8,179 nucleotides of DNA from an uncultured Ruminococcus sp. Lineage in GTDB: Bacteria > Bacillota > Clostridia > Oscillospirales > Ruminococcaceae. A program made the position numbers and the translations under genes. Shown here piece after piece: positions 1 through 7,220 of this stretch. The stretch covers positions 1 through 8,179 of the forward strand of contig CAMCOJ010000082.1 of NCBI GenBank assembly GCA_945876405.1. Direction: 5' to 3'. Under the pieces are notes generated by a model. It saw nothing but the letters and a program-made list of their open reading frames with translations. It was not told the origin of the DNA and did not search any database. Numbering within the stretch: the first letter of the stretch is position 1; every line of letters begins with the position of its first letter.

Positions 1-1380
1 GATATAGTTTCTCTTACCGGTGAAAACAGATATATAGTTGAAAACGGGCTTATGATTTTAAGAAATACTGAACGTTGTGGTCTGTTTGAACTTATGAGAA
101 TATCCGGACTTATTGGTGAAAACGAAGAGTGCAAGCCGCTGAATTCCGATTCGATTGCTTTTATGATAGCTCCGAGAATTAATGCTTCGGGAAGATTCGG
201 ATCCCCAAAACAGGCCTTTGAGCTTCTTATGTGCGATGATCCTGATGAGGCGGCGGTTATGGCTGAAAAGCTTAATACTCTTAATATCCGAAGAAAGGAA
301 ACAGAAGAAGATATAACTTCGCAGATTTTTATTCAGATAAATGAAAATCCGCTCCTTCTTTCGGAAAGGGTTCTTGTATTTCACGGAGAAGGCTGGCATC
401 ACGGAGTTATCGGCATAGTAGCCTCAAAGATTCAGGAAAAATACGGAAAGCCGTGTTTTATAATAACTGAAGAAGGCGAATATTCACGGGGTTCTGCACG
501 TTCATTCGGTGAATTTTCTGTATTTGACTGTCTTTCATACTGTGAAGATGTACTGGTGAAGTTCGGCGGGCACAAGGGTGCGGGAGGTTTTTCACTGAGA
601 ACTTCTGATATAGATTTATTTGTGAAGTGTATACGCAGGTATGCAGAGGAAAAGCACAGAGTTATGCCTGTATTTACGCTGAAGGCGGAGAAACTTCTGA
701 AACCGGCTGATATAAATGTAAAAAATGTCAGGGGACTTGATATTCTTGAACCTTTTGGTGAAGGAAATGAAAAACCACTGTTTGCGGTTGCAGGAGCCGT
801 TATTGAAGATGTTATTTCACTTTCAAACGGAGTACATACAAAGCTTAAGCTTAATTACGGCGGCTCAGTTTTCTATGCACTTATGTTCAGAACTCCTGCC
901 GAAGATATGATTTCACTGAAAGGACAGAAATTTGACTTCATAGTCTCTCTGTCTGTAAACAGTTTCAGGGGTCAGGAGGGTGTCGACCTTATTGTTTCTG
1001 ATTTCCGGAAGAGCGGAATCAGGCAGGAAAGTTTCTTTGCTGCTGAGGACGCATATGAAAAATATATCAGAAACGAGACACTTCCGGAAGCATACTACAG
1101 AAGGATGTGTCCGGACAGAAATGAACTTGTCAAAGTATATACATCACTTGGAAACCAGGAAATAATGACGGAACAGCTTTTTATGAAAAATGATCCTGAT
1201 TCAATAAATATATGCAAGCTCAGGATTTGTCTTGACATATTCAGCGAACTCGGTCTCGTAGAGATGAACTATGCAGCTGACAAGGCACGCAGGATAAAAG
1301 TTGATAAAAAATCAAATCTTGAAGATTCAAATATTCTGAGGGGGTTAAGAAGCAAATGGGAAACGAAAGCTGTACAATAA
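1..1380 (+). CDS. recJ: RecJ single-stranded-DNA-specific 5'-3' exonuclease, 5'-truncated by the window edge
   Basis: The frame is open from base 1, so the visible 459 residues are the C-terminal part; the N-terminal DHH nuclease core with most metal ligands lies outside the window. What is visible matches RecJ in order: an R-I-N-A-S-G-R motif (codons 59-65), the DHHA1 substrate-binding motif GGHKGAGG (codons 189-196, family consensus GGHxxAAG), then an OB-fold entered through LEPFGEGNEKP (from codon 249). About 120 further residues resemble the C-terminal extension of Firmicute RecJ. RecJ degrades single-stranded DNA 5' to 3' in recombinational repair, mismatch repair and fork processing in the cytoplasm. 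The internal ATG at 52 is not the real start, because homology-like sequence (LTGENRYIVENGL) precedes it. The stop overlaps the next gene by 25 nt, which suggests co-transcription. The family call is firm; the missing half cannot be assessed. Confidence 0.93.
   Translation, partial: DIVSLTGENRYIVENGLMILRNTERCGLFELMRISGLIGENEECKPLNSDSIAFMIAPRINASGRFGSPKQAFELLMCDDPDEAAVMAEKLNTLNIRRKETEEDITSQIFIQINENPLLLSERVLVFHGEGWHHGVIGIVASKIQEKYGKPCFIITEEGEYSRGSARSFGEFSVFDCLSYCEDVLVKFGGHKGAGGFSLRTSDIDLFVKCIRRYAEEKHRVMPVFTLKAEKLLKPADINVKNVRGLDILEPFGEGNEKPLFAVAGAVIEDVISLSNGVHTKLKLNYGGSVFYALMFRTPAEDMISLKGQKFDFIVSLSVNSFRGQEGVDLIVSDFRKSGIRQESFFAAEDAYEKYIRNETLPEAYYRRMCPDRNELVKVYTSLGNQEIMTEQLFMKNDPDSINICKLRICLDIFSELGLVEMNYAADKARRIKVDKKSNLEDSNILRGLRSKWETKAVQ
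1338..1344 (+). promoter_or_regulatory. Ribosome binding site of rel, inside the recJ coding region
   Basis: GAGGGGG lies 11 nt before the ATG at 1356 and within the recJ reading frame. It favours 1356 over the next in-frame ATG at 1383, which has no recognisable purine-rich site in front of it. The placement implies that recJ translation passes through the rel initiation region. Confidence 0.6.
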
Positions 1381-3566
1381 ACATGCTTATCCAGAAGATT
1401 CTTGATGAGGATAAGCAGTATGATATGAGCAAGATTATTTCAGCATATGAATTTGCTGACAAGGCCCATGAAGGACAGAAAAGAACATCAGGTGAACCGT
1501 ACATAGTTCATCCGGTTTCGGTTGCATTTATTCTTCTTGAACTCGGTATGGATACAGATACCATCTGTGCTGCTATGCTCCATGACGTTGTAGAGGATAC
1601 AGACACAACGCTTGAGGAGATTCAGAAAAGATTCGGACAGGACGTTGCAATGCTCGTTGACGGTGTGACAAAACTTTCAAAGGCACCTATCTTCAATCAG
1701 GACGAACAGCTTGCCGAGAATGTAAGAAAGATTCTTCTTGCAATGTCACAGGATATCCGTGTAATGCTGATTAAGCTTTGTGACAGGCTTCACAACATGC
1801 GTACTTTAGGATGCAGACCTGGATTCAAGCAGAGAAAAGCTGCTCTTGAAACAATGAACATCTATGCACCTATTGCACATCGTCTTGGTATTAAATCCAT
1901 AAAGGATGAACTGGAGGATCTTTCATTTCACTATCTTGACCCATATGCATATTCAGAGATTGAGCATATTCTTGAGATAAAGAAGGATGAAAGAGAACTT
2001 TTTATTGAGAATATCAAGGAGAAAATTTCCGAGAGATTCAAGAGTGAACATTTTATAAAGCCACCACAGATTGACGGTCGTGTAAAAAGTATTTACGGTA
2101 TTTACAAGAAGATATATATTAACCGCAAGAGCATTGAAGAAGTCTATGACAAATACGCTGTGCGTGTAATTGTATCGACAGTACTTGAGTGCTATGACGT
2201 GCTCGGTATCATTCACGAAATGTTCAGACCTATTCCTAACAGATTTAAGGACTATATTTCCACGCCGAAGGCAAATATGTACCAGAGTCTTCACACATCT
2301 GTTATCAGTAAGGAAGGCATTACTTTTGAAGTTCAGATAAGAACCTGGGAAATGCACCATACTGCCGAATACGGCATTGCCGCTCACTGGAAGTACAAGG
2401 AGGGTATCCAGAACCGTGACAAAATGGAGGAGAAACTGTCATGGATAAGACAGGTACTTGAAGCACAGCAGGTAACTGATGATGTTGAAGAAATCGTACG
2501 TATCATCAAGACTGACCTTTCGACAGAAGAGATTGTTGTATTTACTCCGAAGGCGGACTCCTTCACTCTTCCTCCTGATTCAACTATAATTGACTTCGCA
2601 TACAGAGTGCATACGCAAATAGGTCACCGTATGACAGGTGCCAAGGTTGACGGAAAGATAGTACCGCTTGACTACAAACTTCATACGGGTGATATTGTCG
2701 AGATTCTGACGTCGAAGGACGAGAGCCGCGGACCTAACCGTGCATGGCTTGAGATAGCCAGAACAAATGAAGCGAAGGCAAAGATACGTGCATGGTTTAA
2801 AAAGGAATGCCGTGAAGAAAATATTCAGCAGGGCAAGCTTGAGCTTGAAAAGGAATTCAAGCATTACAGGATGAATGTTCCTGATGAGGATATTGAAAAA
2901 CTTCTTGCCGATGATTTTAAACGTCATAACTGTTCAAGCCTTGAAGACTTCTATGCGGCAATAGGATACGGTGGGGTTATTCTCCCGAAGATGATGCAGA
3001 GACTCAAGGACAGCTATGACAAGATGTATGCTGTTCCGGAAGAGAAGTCTGCAGATGAAATTGTACCTACCAAAACAATAGAGAGCAAAAATGACAGTGG
3101 CGTCATTTTTGAAGATGTATTCAGAGATATGCAGGTACGATATTCCAGATGCTGCAATCCGCTTCCCGGAGACGATATCGTCGGCTATGTAACAAGAGGA
3201 CGTGGTGTTTCTGTTCATAAAACAACCTGTCCTAACTATCTTGCTTCACTTAAGGATGAAGAAAACCGGGACAGATGGAAGCGTGTTGAGTGGACAAATG
3301 CTCCTAAAACTGAATTCTATGCTGAGATTGAAGTTCTTGCACTGGATTCAACGGGACTCCTTCTCCGTGTAGCTGCTGCGGTATCGGAGGCGAAAGTTCC
3401 TATCTTTAACTCTTCATCAAGAAGAATAAAAAACGGAAATGCAGAAATAAGACTTACAGTATCGGTTACCGGCAAGGAACAGCTTGGTGCACTTATGGCT
3501 AAGATTCTCAAGATTCATGACGTAATTTCTGTTTCGAGAATCGAAGGAGGAAAAAAAGATGATTGA
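1356..3566 (+). CDS. rel: Bifunctional (p)ppGpp synthetase/hydrolase (long RelA/SpoT homologue)
   Basis: This 736-residue protein has full family length. It makes (p)ppGpp from ATP and GTP/GDP at stalled ribosomes and also hydrolyses it, so it controls the stringent response. Domains in order: an HD hydrolase (about 28-180, with H52, H76-D77 in LHDVVEDT, and LCDRLHNMRT at 141-150); the synthetase (about 240-350, with RFKD at 296-299, PKANMYQSLHT at 304-314 and the catalytic-type Glu in FEVQIRT, E325); a TGS domain (about 392-452); a helical region; a zinc-finger-like segment (C599-C600, H621, C625); and a C-terminal ACT domain (about 655-730). The RFKD segment fits the RxKD motif typical of bifunctional Rel rather than the ExDD of synthesis-only RelA, and the HD residues are intact, so both activities are expected. 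The start at 1356 has a good ribosome binding site; 1383 is an alternative giving nine fewer residues. The gene overlaps recJ by 25 nt and the next gene by 8 nt. Confidence 0.97.
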   Translation: MGNESCTINMLIQKILDEDKQYDMSKIISAYEFADKAHEGQKRTSGEPYIVHPVSVAFILLELGMDTDTICAAMLHDVVEDTDTTLEEIQKRFGQDVAMLVDGVTKLSKAPIFNQDEQLAENVRKILLAMSQDIRVMLIKLCDRLHNMRTLGCRPGFKQRKAALETMNIYAPIAHRLGIKSIKDELEDLSFHYLDPYAYSEIEHILEIKKDERELFIENIKEKISERFKSEHFIKPPQIDGRVKSIYGIYKKIYINRKSIEEVYDKYAVRVIVSTVLECYDVLGIIHEMFRPIPNRFKDYISTPKANMYQSLHTSVISKEGITFEVQIRTWEMHHTAEYGIAAHWKYKEGIQNRDKMEEKLSWIRQVLEAQQVTDDVEEIVRIIKTDLSTEEIVVFTPKADSFTLPPDSTIIDFAYRVHTQIGHRMTGAKVDGKIVPLDYKLHTGDIVEILTSKDESRGPNRAWLEIARTNEAKAKIRAWFKKECREENIQQGKLELEKEFKHYRMNVPDEDIEKLLADDFKRHNCSSLEDFYAAIGYGGVILPKMMQRLKDSYDKMYAVPEEKSADEIVPTKTIESKNDSGVIFEDVFRDMQVRYSRCCNPLPGDDIVGYVTRGRGVSVHKTTCPNYLASLKDEENRDRWKRVEWTNAPKTEFYAEIEVLALDSTGLLLRVAAAVSEAKVPIFNSSSRRIKNGNAEIRLTVSVTGKEQLGALMAKILKIHDVISVSRIEGGKKDD
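3544..3550 (+). promoter_or_regulatory. Strong ribosome binding site of the MBL-fold gene
   Basis: AAGGAGG sits 8 nt before the ATG at 3559 and inside the last codons of rel (encoding the E-G-G-K region). It is the consensus anti-16S sequence. With the 8-nt gene overlap this points to reinitiation or strong independent loading on the same mRNA. Confidence 0.8.
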
Positions 3567-4194
3567 TGTAACGCCTTTACTGCTTGGCTCATTTTTTCAG
3601 GCAAACTGTTATCTTGCAGTAAATGAAAACAGGGAAGCGTTCGCTGTTGATATCGGCGGAGATGCAGATATTCTTATAAGAAGACTTGAAAGAGACGGTA
3701 TTACTCTTAAGAAAATTCTTCTTACCCATGGCCACTATGATCATATCAGGGGAGTTGCCCTTGCTGCTGAGAAAACCGGTGCAGAAGTATTTATTCACGA
3801 AGAGGATAAGGTTATGCTCACAAGCGAAGGTGCAAGTCTCGCAAGATTTGTGGGTACGGACCAGTTCACACCGGTTGAAAAATTTAATGTTGTAAAAGAC
3901 GGAGATATAATCAGCTTTGGTGAAACAGAGATAAAGGTTCTTCACACTCCGGGACACACAAAGGGAAGCGTGTGCTTTATAGCTGATGATATGATTTTCT
4001 CAGGAGATACACTGTTCTGCAGTTCCATAGGAAGAACTGATTTTCCGGGCGGAAGCTACAGTGAGATATGCGATTCGTTAAGAAAGCTTGCGGCTCTTGG
4101 AAAGGATAAAGACTACAGAGTATTTCCGGGACATAATGAAACAACGACGTTATCACGTGAATTAAAATACAATCCATATTTTGGTGAAATATAA
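3559..4194 (+). CDS. MBL-fold metallohydrolase, glyoxalase-II-like
   Basis: This 211-residue cytoplasmic protein has the full metal-binding set of the metallo-beta-lactamase fold: THGHYDHIRG (H57, H59, D61, H62), H133 in HTPGHTKGS, D150 in FSGDTLF, and H192 in FPGHNETT. The length and the GRTDFPGGS segment (158-166) resemble the small YcbL/hydroxyacylglutathione-hydrolase-like group, which cleaves thioesters such as S-lactoylglutathione and binds two metal ions. It lacks the extra C-terminal domain of true GloB. Since many clostridia lack glutathione, the real substrate may be another thioester; this is inference. The ATG overlaps the rel stop by 8 nt behind a consensus ribosome binding site, and the next gene begins at the base after its stop. 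Such a gene next to rel is common in clostridia, but I know of no proven functional link. No signal peptide is visible. Confidence 0.88.
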   Translation: MIDVTPLLLGSFFQANCYLAVNENREAFAVDIGGDADILIRRLERDGITLKKILLTHGHYDHIRGVALAAEKTGAEVFIHEEDKVMLTSEGASLARFVGTDQFTPVEKFNVVKDGDIISFGETEIKVLHTPGHTKGSVCFIADDMIFSGDTLFCSSIGRTDFPGGSYSEICDSLRKLAALGKDKDYRVFPGHNETTTLSRELKYNPYFGEI

Positions 4195-5652
4195 ATGACA
4201 ATTATACTGAACAATAATTTATACAAATATGAAACAGAAGCGACAGTGAAGCTTTTTATTCCGGCTGAAAGATTTATATTTCTTTCTGATGAGAGGGATG
4301 CTGAAGGCGACATCATCATGACAAGACTGAAAAAATGCGCAAAGTTCACATATTTTTACGCATATATCAGAGAAAACGGCAGAGTTATGAGGAGCGCCTG
4401 GAAGGCTGAAACCGGAAGCTTCACCGAAAAAGAGGGAGAGTTTTTCATTTGCAGAGTGCTCTTCCTGATGCTTTGCAGATTTTATGAAACAAGGCCGGGA
4501 TGGGGACTTCTCACAGGAATAAGGCCTGTCAAAAAGGTCAATCTTCTTATTGAAGAAGGAAAATCGGAAGAAGAGGTAAAGAAGATATTTACAGAAAAGT
4601 ATTTTGTGTCTGACAAAAAGGCTGATATCGCCTGGCGTACAGCTATGGTTCAGCAGCCGATTCTGCCGAAGTTTGACAAAAAAACTGTCAGTATCTATAT
4701 ATCCGTTCCGTTCTGTCCTACAAGATGCAGCTACTGTTCATTTGTTTCCCATTCTATGGACAGTGCCCTTAAGCTTATACCGGATTATGTTGAGTATCTA
4801 TGCAGAGAGCTTGAGATACTCGGGGAGATAGTTTGCGAAAACGGACTGAAGATTGACACTGTTTACTTCGGCGGAGGAACACCCACATCAATATCGGCAG
4901 ACCAGCTTTACCGTCTTATGAAGAAAACTTCAGAGTGCTTTGATCTTTCATCTGTACGCGAATACAATGTTGAGGCGGGAAGAGCAGATACTATCACAGC
5001 GGAAAAGCTTGCAGTTATAAAAGAGATGAATGCCACACGAATTTCTATTAATCCGCAGACGCTTAACAATGACGTTCTGAAAACAATAGGCAGAAGGGGT
5101 ACGGCTGAAGAAGTTCTTGAGGCGTTTGCTCTTGCACGTAAAACAGGGTTCACAAATATCAATATGGATCTTATCGCAGGACTTCCGACTGAAAGCTTTG
5201 AAAGTTTTAAAAATACACTTGATAAAATAATCGAAACCGACCCTGATGGTGTTACTGTTCATGCTCTGACACTTAAACGTTCGGCCGGACTGTACAGAAC
5301 GGGCAGGGAAAATATAAAAAATCCCGCTTCTGAAATGGTTGACTACGGTATAAATACTCTGATTTCACACGGCTACAATCCGTACTACATGTACCGTCAG
5401 AAAAATACCGTAGATAATCTTGAAAATATAGGTTACGCAAAGCCGGGCTGTGAGTCGCTTTACAATATTCACATTATGGATGAAACCCAGACAATTCTCG
5501 GTGCCGGATGTGCTGCATCAACCAAGCTTGTTGACGAAAACAATCTTATTCAGCGTGTAATGAACTACAAATTCCCGTATGAGTACATAAACAGATTTGA
5601 CGAGCTTATGAAGAAAAAAGATGAGATCAGAGATTTTTTCAGAGAAAACTGA
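4195..5652 (+). CDS. hemZ: HemZ-type radical SAM protein (coproporphyrinogen III oxidase-like)
   Basis: This 485-residue protein starts with a family-specific N-terminal domain of about 165 residues (containing GWGLLTGIRPVKKVN, 102-116). A radical SAM core follows, with the cluster motif PFCPTRCSYC (C174, C178, C181, spacing CxxxCxxC), then GGGTPTS (226-232), the EAGRADTIT segment (260-268) and RISINPQTL (282-290). These are hallmarks of the HemN/HemW/HemZ superfamily. The long N-terminal domain separates it from HemW, and the length fits HemZ (about 500 residues in Bacillus). HemZ is annotated as oxygen-independent coproporphyrinogen III dehydrogenase, which decarboxylates two propionates using SAM. 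No other haem gene is in the window and many relatives make no haem, so the exact reaction is uncertain. The ATG follows the previous stop with no gap; a weak GGTGA lies 7 nt upstream, so translational coupling is likely. Confidence 0.87.
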   Translation: MTIILNNNLYKYETEATVKLFIPAERFIFLSDERDAEGDIIMTRLKKCAKFTYFYAYIRENGRVMRSAWKAETGSFTEKEGEFFICRVLFLMLCRFYETRPGWGLLTGIRPVKKVNLLIEEGKSEEEVKKIFTEKYFVSDKKADIAWRTAMVQQPILPKFDKKTVSIYISVPFCPTRCSYCSFVSHSMDSALKLIPDYVEYLCRELEILGEIVCENGLKIDTVYFGGGTPTSISADQLYRLMKKTSECFDLSSVREYNVEAGRADTITAEKLAVIKEMNATRISINPQTLNNDVLKTIGRRGTAEEVLEAFALARKTGFTNINMDLIAGLPTESFESFKNTLDKIIETDPDGVTVHALTLKRSAGLYRTGRENIKNPASEMVDYGINTLISHGYNPYYMYRQKNTVDNLENIGYAKPGCESLYNIHIMDETQTILGAGCAASTKLVDENNLIQRVMNYKFPYEYINRFDELMKKKDEIRDFFREN

Positions 5653-5653
5653 T

Positions 5654-5658
5654 GGAGG
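5654..5658 (+). promoter_or_regulatory. Ribosome binding site that decides the start of the rRNA methyltransferase
   Basis: GGAGG lies 4 nt before the ATG at 5663 and just after the hemZ stop (5650-5652). An upstream in-frame ATG at 5621 has no such site and would add 14 residues read from the hemZ end in another frame, so 5663 is preferred. Confidence 0.75.
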
Positions 5659-5662
5659 AACG

Positions 5663-7039
5663 ATGATTAGGAAAAATCAGATTGTTGAGTTTGAGATAAC
5701 CGGAATCACCAATGAAGGAAACGGTGTTGGAAGATACGATGGAATGGCTGTATTTGTCCCGCAGACAGCCACAAGTGATTATGTCAGCGTAAAAATAGTA
5801 AAGGTACTGAAAAGTTATGCCTTCGGAATTGTAAATGAAATAATAACCCCGTCACCGTACAGAAAAGAACCGGACTGCCCGGTTTTCAGAAAGTGCGGCG
5901 GCTGCTCATTCCGCCATATCGAATACGAGGAGGAGCTCCGTGTAAAAAGCAGTTTTGTAAGCGACAGTTTTAAGAGAATAGGTGGTTTTGATATTGAAGC
6001 GGAACCTGTTTTAGGCTGCGAAGATATAAACCATTACAGAAACAAGGCTCAGTATCCGGTTGCCATGGCTGACGGAAAAGCAATTTGCGGATTTTACGCA
6101 AACAGAAGTCACAGGATAGTTCCGTACACGGCATGCCTGCTTCAGCCGGTTATTTTTCAGCAGATAGTTGATTTTGTCATTGACTATATAAATGCAAACA
6201 AAATCCCCGCATACGATGAGATTACCGGAAACGGACTTGTGCGTCACATTTATCTTAGAAGAGGATATCACAGCGGTGAAATAATGCTCTGTATAGTTTC
6301 AACAGGAAAACGAATAGTGGACAGCATCAGAAAAATGACTGAAACCACAGATTTCCTGAAAAAATTCCCTGATGTAAAGAGCGTTATTGTAAATCTGAAT
6401 CCGGAAAAGACAAATGTCATTCTCGGGAAAAAGAATATAACGGTGTGGGGCACTGATAATATAACGGATATAATGTGCGGAAACAAAATCTCTCTTTCAC
6501 CGATGTCCTTTTATCAGGTGAACACGGAGCAAGCTGAAAAGCTTTATAGTATTGCAGCGGAGTTTGCAGACCTTAAAGGTGATGAAGAAGTATTTGATCT
6601 CTACTGCGGAGCGGGCACAATAGGTCTCTCGATGATTGACAAGATAAATCACTTGACAGGCGTGGAAGTCGTAAAACAGGCGGTTGAGAATGCTAAAGTC
6701 AACGCGGAAGCAAACAACATTAAAAATGCAGATTTCATCTGCGGCGACGCCGGCGAGATTGCAGACAGGCTTCAGAAGGAAGGAAAAAGACCGGATGTCA
6801 TTATCGTAGACCCGCCAAGAAAAGGATGCGATGCACTTTCACTTGAGGCGATAGTGAAGATGGCACCGGAAAAGATTGTAATGATTTCATGTAATCCTGC
6901 GACTGCAGCAAGAGACTGTAAGATTCTTTGCAGTGAGGAGAGCGGGTATGAGCTTAAGCGCGTAAGAGGGTGCGATCTGTTTCCGGGGACTTGTCATGTG
7001 GAGACTGTCTGCTTACTGTCGCGCAAAGCCCCTGTTTAA
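5663..7039 (+). CDS. rlmD: 23S rRNA (uracil-C5)-methyltransferase, RlmD/RlmCD (RumA) family
   Basis: This 458-residue enzyme of the TrmA/RumA family moves a methyl group from SAM to C5 of a uridine in 23S rRNA (U1939 for RlmD, U747 and U1939 for the Firmicute RlmCD type). It has an N-terminal TRAM RNA-binding domain (about 1-60). The 4Fe-4S cysteines C72, C78 and C81 lie in DCPVFRKCGGC, with the fourth probably C158. The SAM-binding motif FDLYCGAGTIGLS is at 311-323, followed by DPPRKGCD (383-390), the catalytic cysteine C410 in ISCNPAT, and the conserved C-terminal HVETV (H445, E447). All key residues are intact. Paralogues are common in Firmicutes and sequence alone does not settle which uridine is modified, so the symbol is a family label. 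It begins 10 nt after hemZ and is the last gene of the operon, with its final codons forming part of the terminator. Confidence 0.9.
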   Translation: MIRKNQIVEFEITGITNEGNGVGRYDGMAVFVPQTATSDYVSVKIVKVLKSYAFGIVNEIITPSPYRKEPDCPVFRKCGGCSFRHIEYEEELRVKSSFVSDSFKRIGGFDIEAEPVLGCEDINHYRNKAQYPVAMADGKAICGFYANRSHRIVPYTACLLQPVIFQQIVDFVIDYINANKIPAYDEITGNGLVRHIYLRRGYHSGEIMLCIVSTGKRIVDSIRKMTETTDFLKKFPDVKSVIVNLNPEKTNVILGKKNITVWGTDNITDIMCGNKISLSPMSFYQVNTEQAEKLYSIAAEFADLKGDEEVFDLYCGAGTIGLSMIDKINHLTGVEVVKQAVENAKVNAEANNIKNADFICGDAGEIADRLQKEGKRPDVIIVDPPRKGCDALSLEAIVKMAPEKIVMISCNPATAARDCKILCSEESGYELKRVRGCDLFPGTCHVETVCLLSRKAPV

Positions 7040-7059
7040 GCGGGTTTCAGGGCTTTTTT
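7025..7059 (+). terminator. Rho-independent terminator overlapping the rlmD stop codon
   Basis: AAAGCCC (7025-7031) pairs with GGGCTTT (7050-7056), extended by TG/CA (7033-7034 with 7048-7049) across a single bulged C at 7032. The loop is 13 nt and contains the stop codon. A run of six T (7054-7059) follows. The left arm is coding sequence for the last residues of the methyltransferase. It should end the recJ-to-rlmD transcript. Confidence 0.82.
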
Positions 7060-7073
7060 GAGAAATATATACC

Positions 7074-7102
7074 TGTGTTTTTAGCAGGAAAAAATGTATA
7101 TA
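7074..7102 (+). promoter_or_regulatory. Possible promoter for the downstream ORF
   Basis: TATATA at 7097-7102 is a plausible -10 box, preceded by TG at 7095-7096. The hexamer 17 nt upstream (7074-7079, TGTGTT) is a poor -35. A start near 7109 would put the inverted repeat at the very 5' end of the transcript. A promoter is expected here because a terminator lies just upstream, but in AT-rich DNA this match is weak. Confidence 0.25.
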
Positions 7103-7114
7103 GAACCATAGATT

Positions 7115-7209
7115 TTAAGAGGGGTGCAAAAATTTGTTGAAACATCAGTTGTGCGCCGGAATCGTATTGGTAGAATTATGGTGTCCGCGAATAGTGTCAC
7201 CCCTCCTAA
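7115..7209 (+). repeat. 95-nt segment closed by a 12-nt imperfect inverted repeat
   Basis: TTAAGAGGGGTG (7115-7126) is complementary to CACCCCTCCTAA (7198-7209) at 11 of 12 positions; only A7118-C7206 fails. Inside, CGGA (7157-7160) can pair with TCCG (7184-7187), extended by CG/CG at 7154-7155 and 7188-7189 across a bulged C7156, which would give a stem on a stem. The right arm ends inside the ribosome binding site of the next ORF. It could be a structured mRNA leader, the ends of a small mobile element, or chance. I do not recognise the sequence as a known riboswitch. Confidence 0.45.
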
Positions 7210-7213
7210 GGAG
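7208..7213 (+). promoter_or_regulatory. Ribosome binding site of the 131-residue ORF
   Basis: AAGGAG lies 7 nt before the ATG at 7221 and decides this start over the in-frame TTG at 7134, which would add 29 residues of unlikely composition read through the inverted-repeat leader. The first two bases of the site belong to the right arm of the inverted repeat, and CTCCT directly precedes the purine run, so the site may be partly masked in the folded RNA. Confidence 0.65.
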
Positions 7214-7220
7214 AGCTGCA

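Noticed and set aside
1953..2387. Minus-strand ORF of 144 codons inside rel
   Set aside because: It lies wholly opposite the conserved Rel hydrolase/synthetase region and its translation is rich in unlikely residue runs, so it is a shadow.
5621..5662. Upstream ATG at 5621 as start of the rRNA methyltransferase
   Set aside because: It has no ribosome binding site and would overlap hemZ by 32 nt. The ATG at 5663 has GGAGG 4 nt upstream and gives the usual TRAM-domain beginning.
7115..7209. T-box leader, because of the GGTGTCCGCG segment near 7180-7189
   Set aside because: The T-box core (AGGGTGGNACCGCG) is poorly matched, the leader is too short, there is no terminator/antiterminator pair, and the downstream gene is not an aminoacyl-tRNA or amino-acid gene.
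7151..7209. Group II intron 5' end, because of GTGCGCC at 7151-7157
   Set aside because: Only the short boundary-like string matches. There is no domain V hairpin, reverse transcriptase or intron-length sequence.
7134..7220. TTG at 7134 as start of the orphan ORF, adding 29 residues
   Set aside because: There is no ribosome binding site in front of it, and the extension runs through the inverted-repeat leader. The ATG at 7221 has AAGGAG at good spacing.
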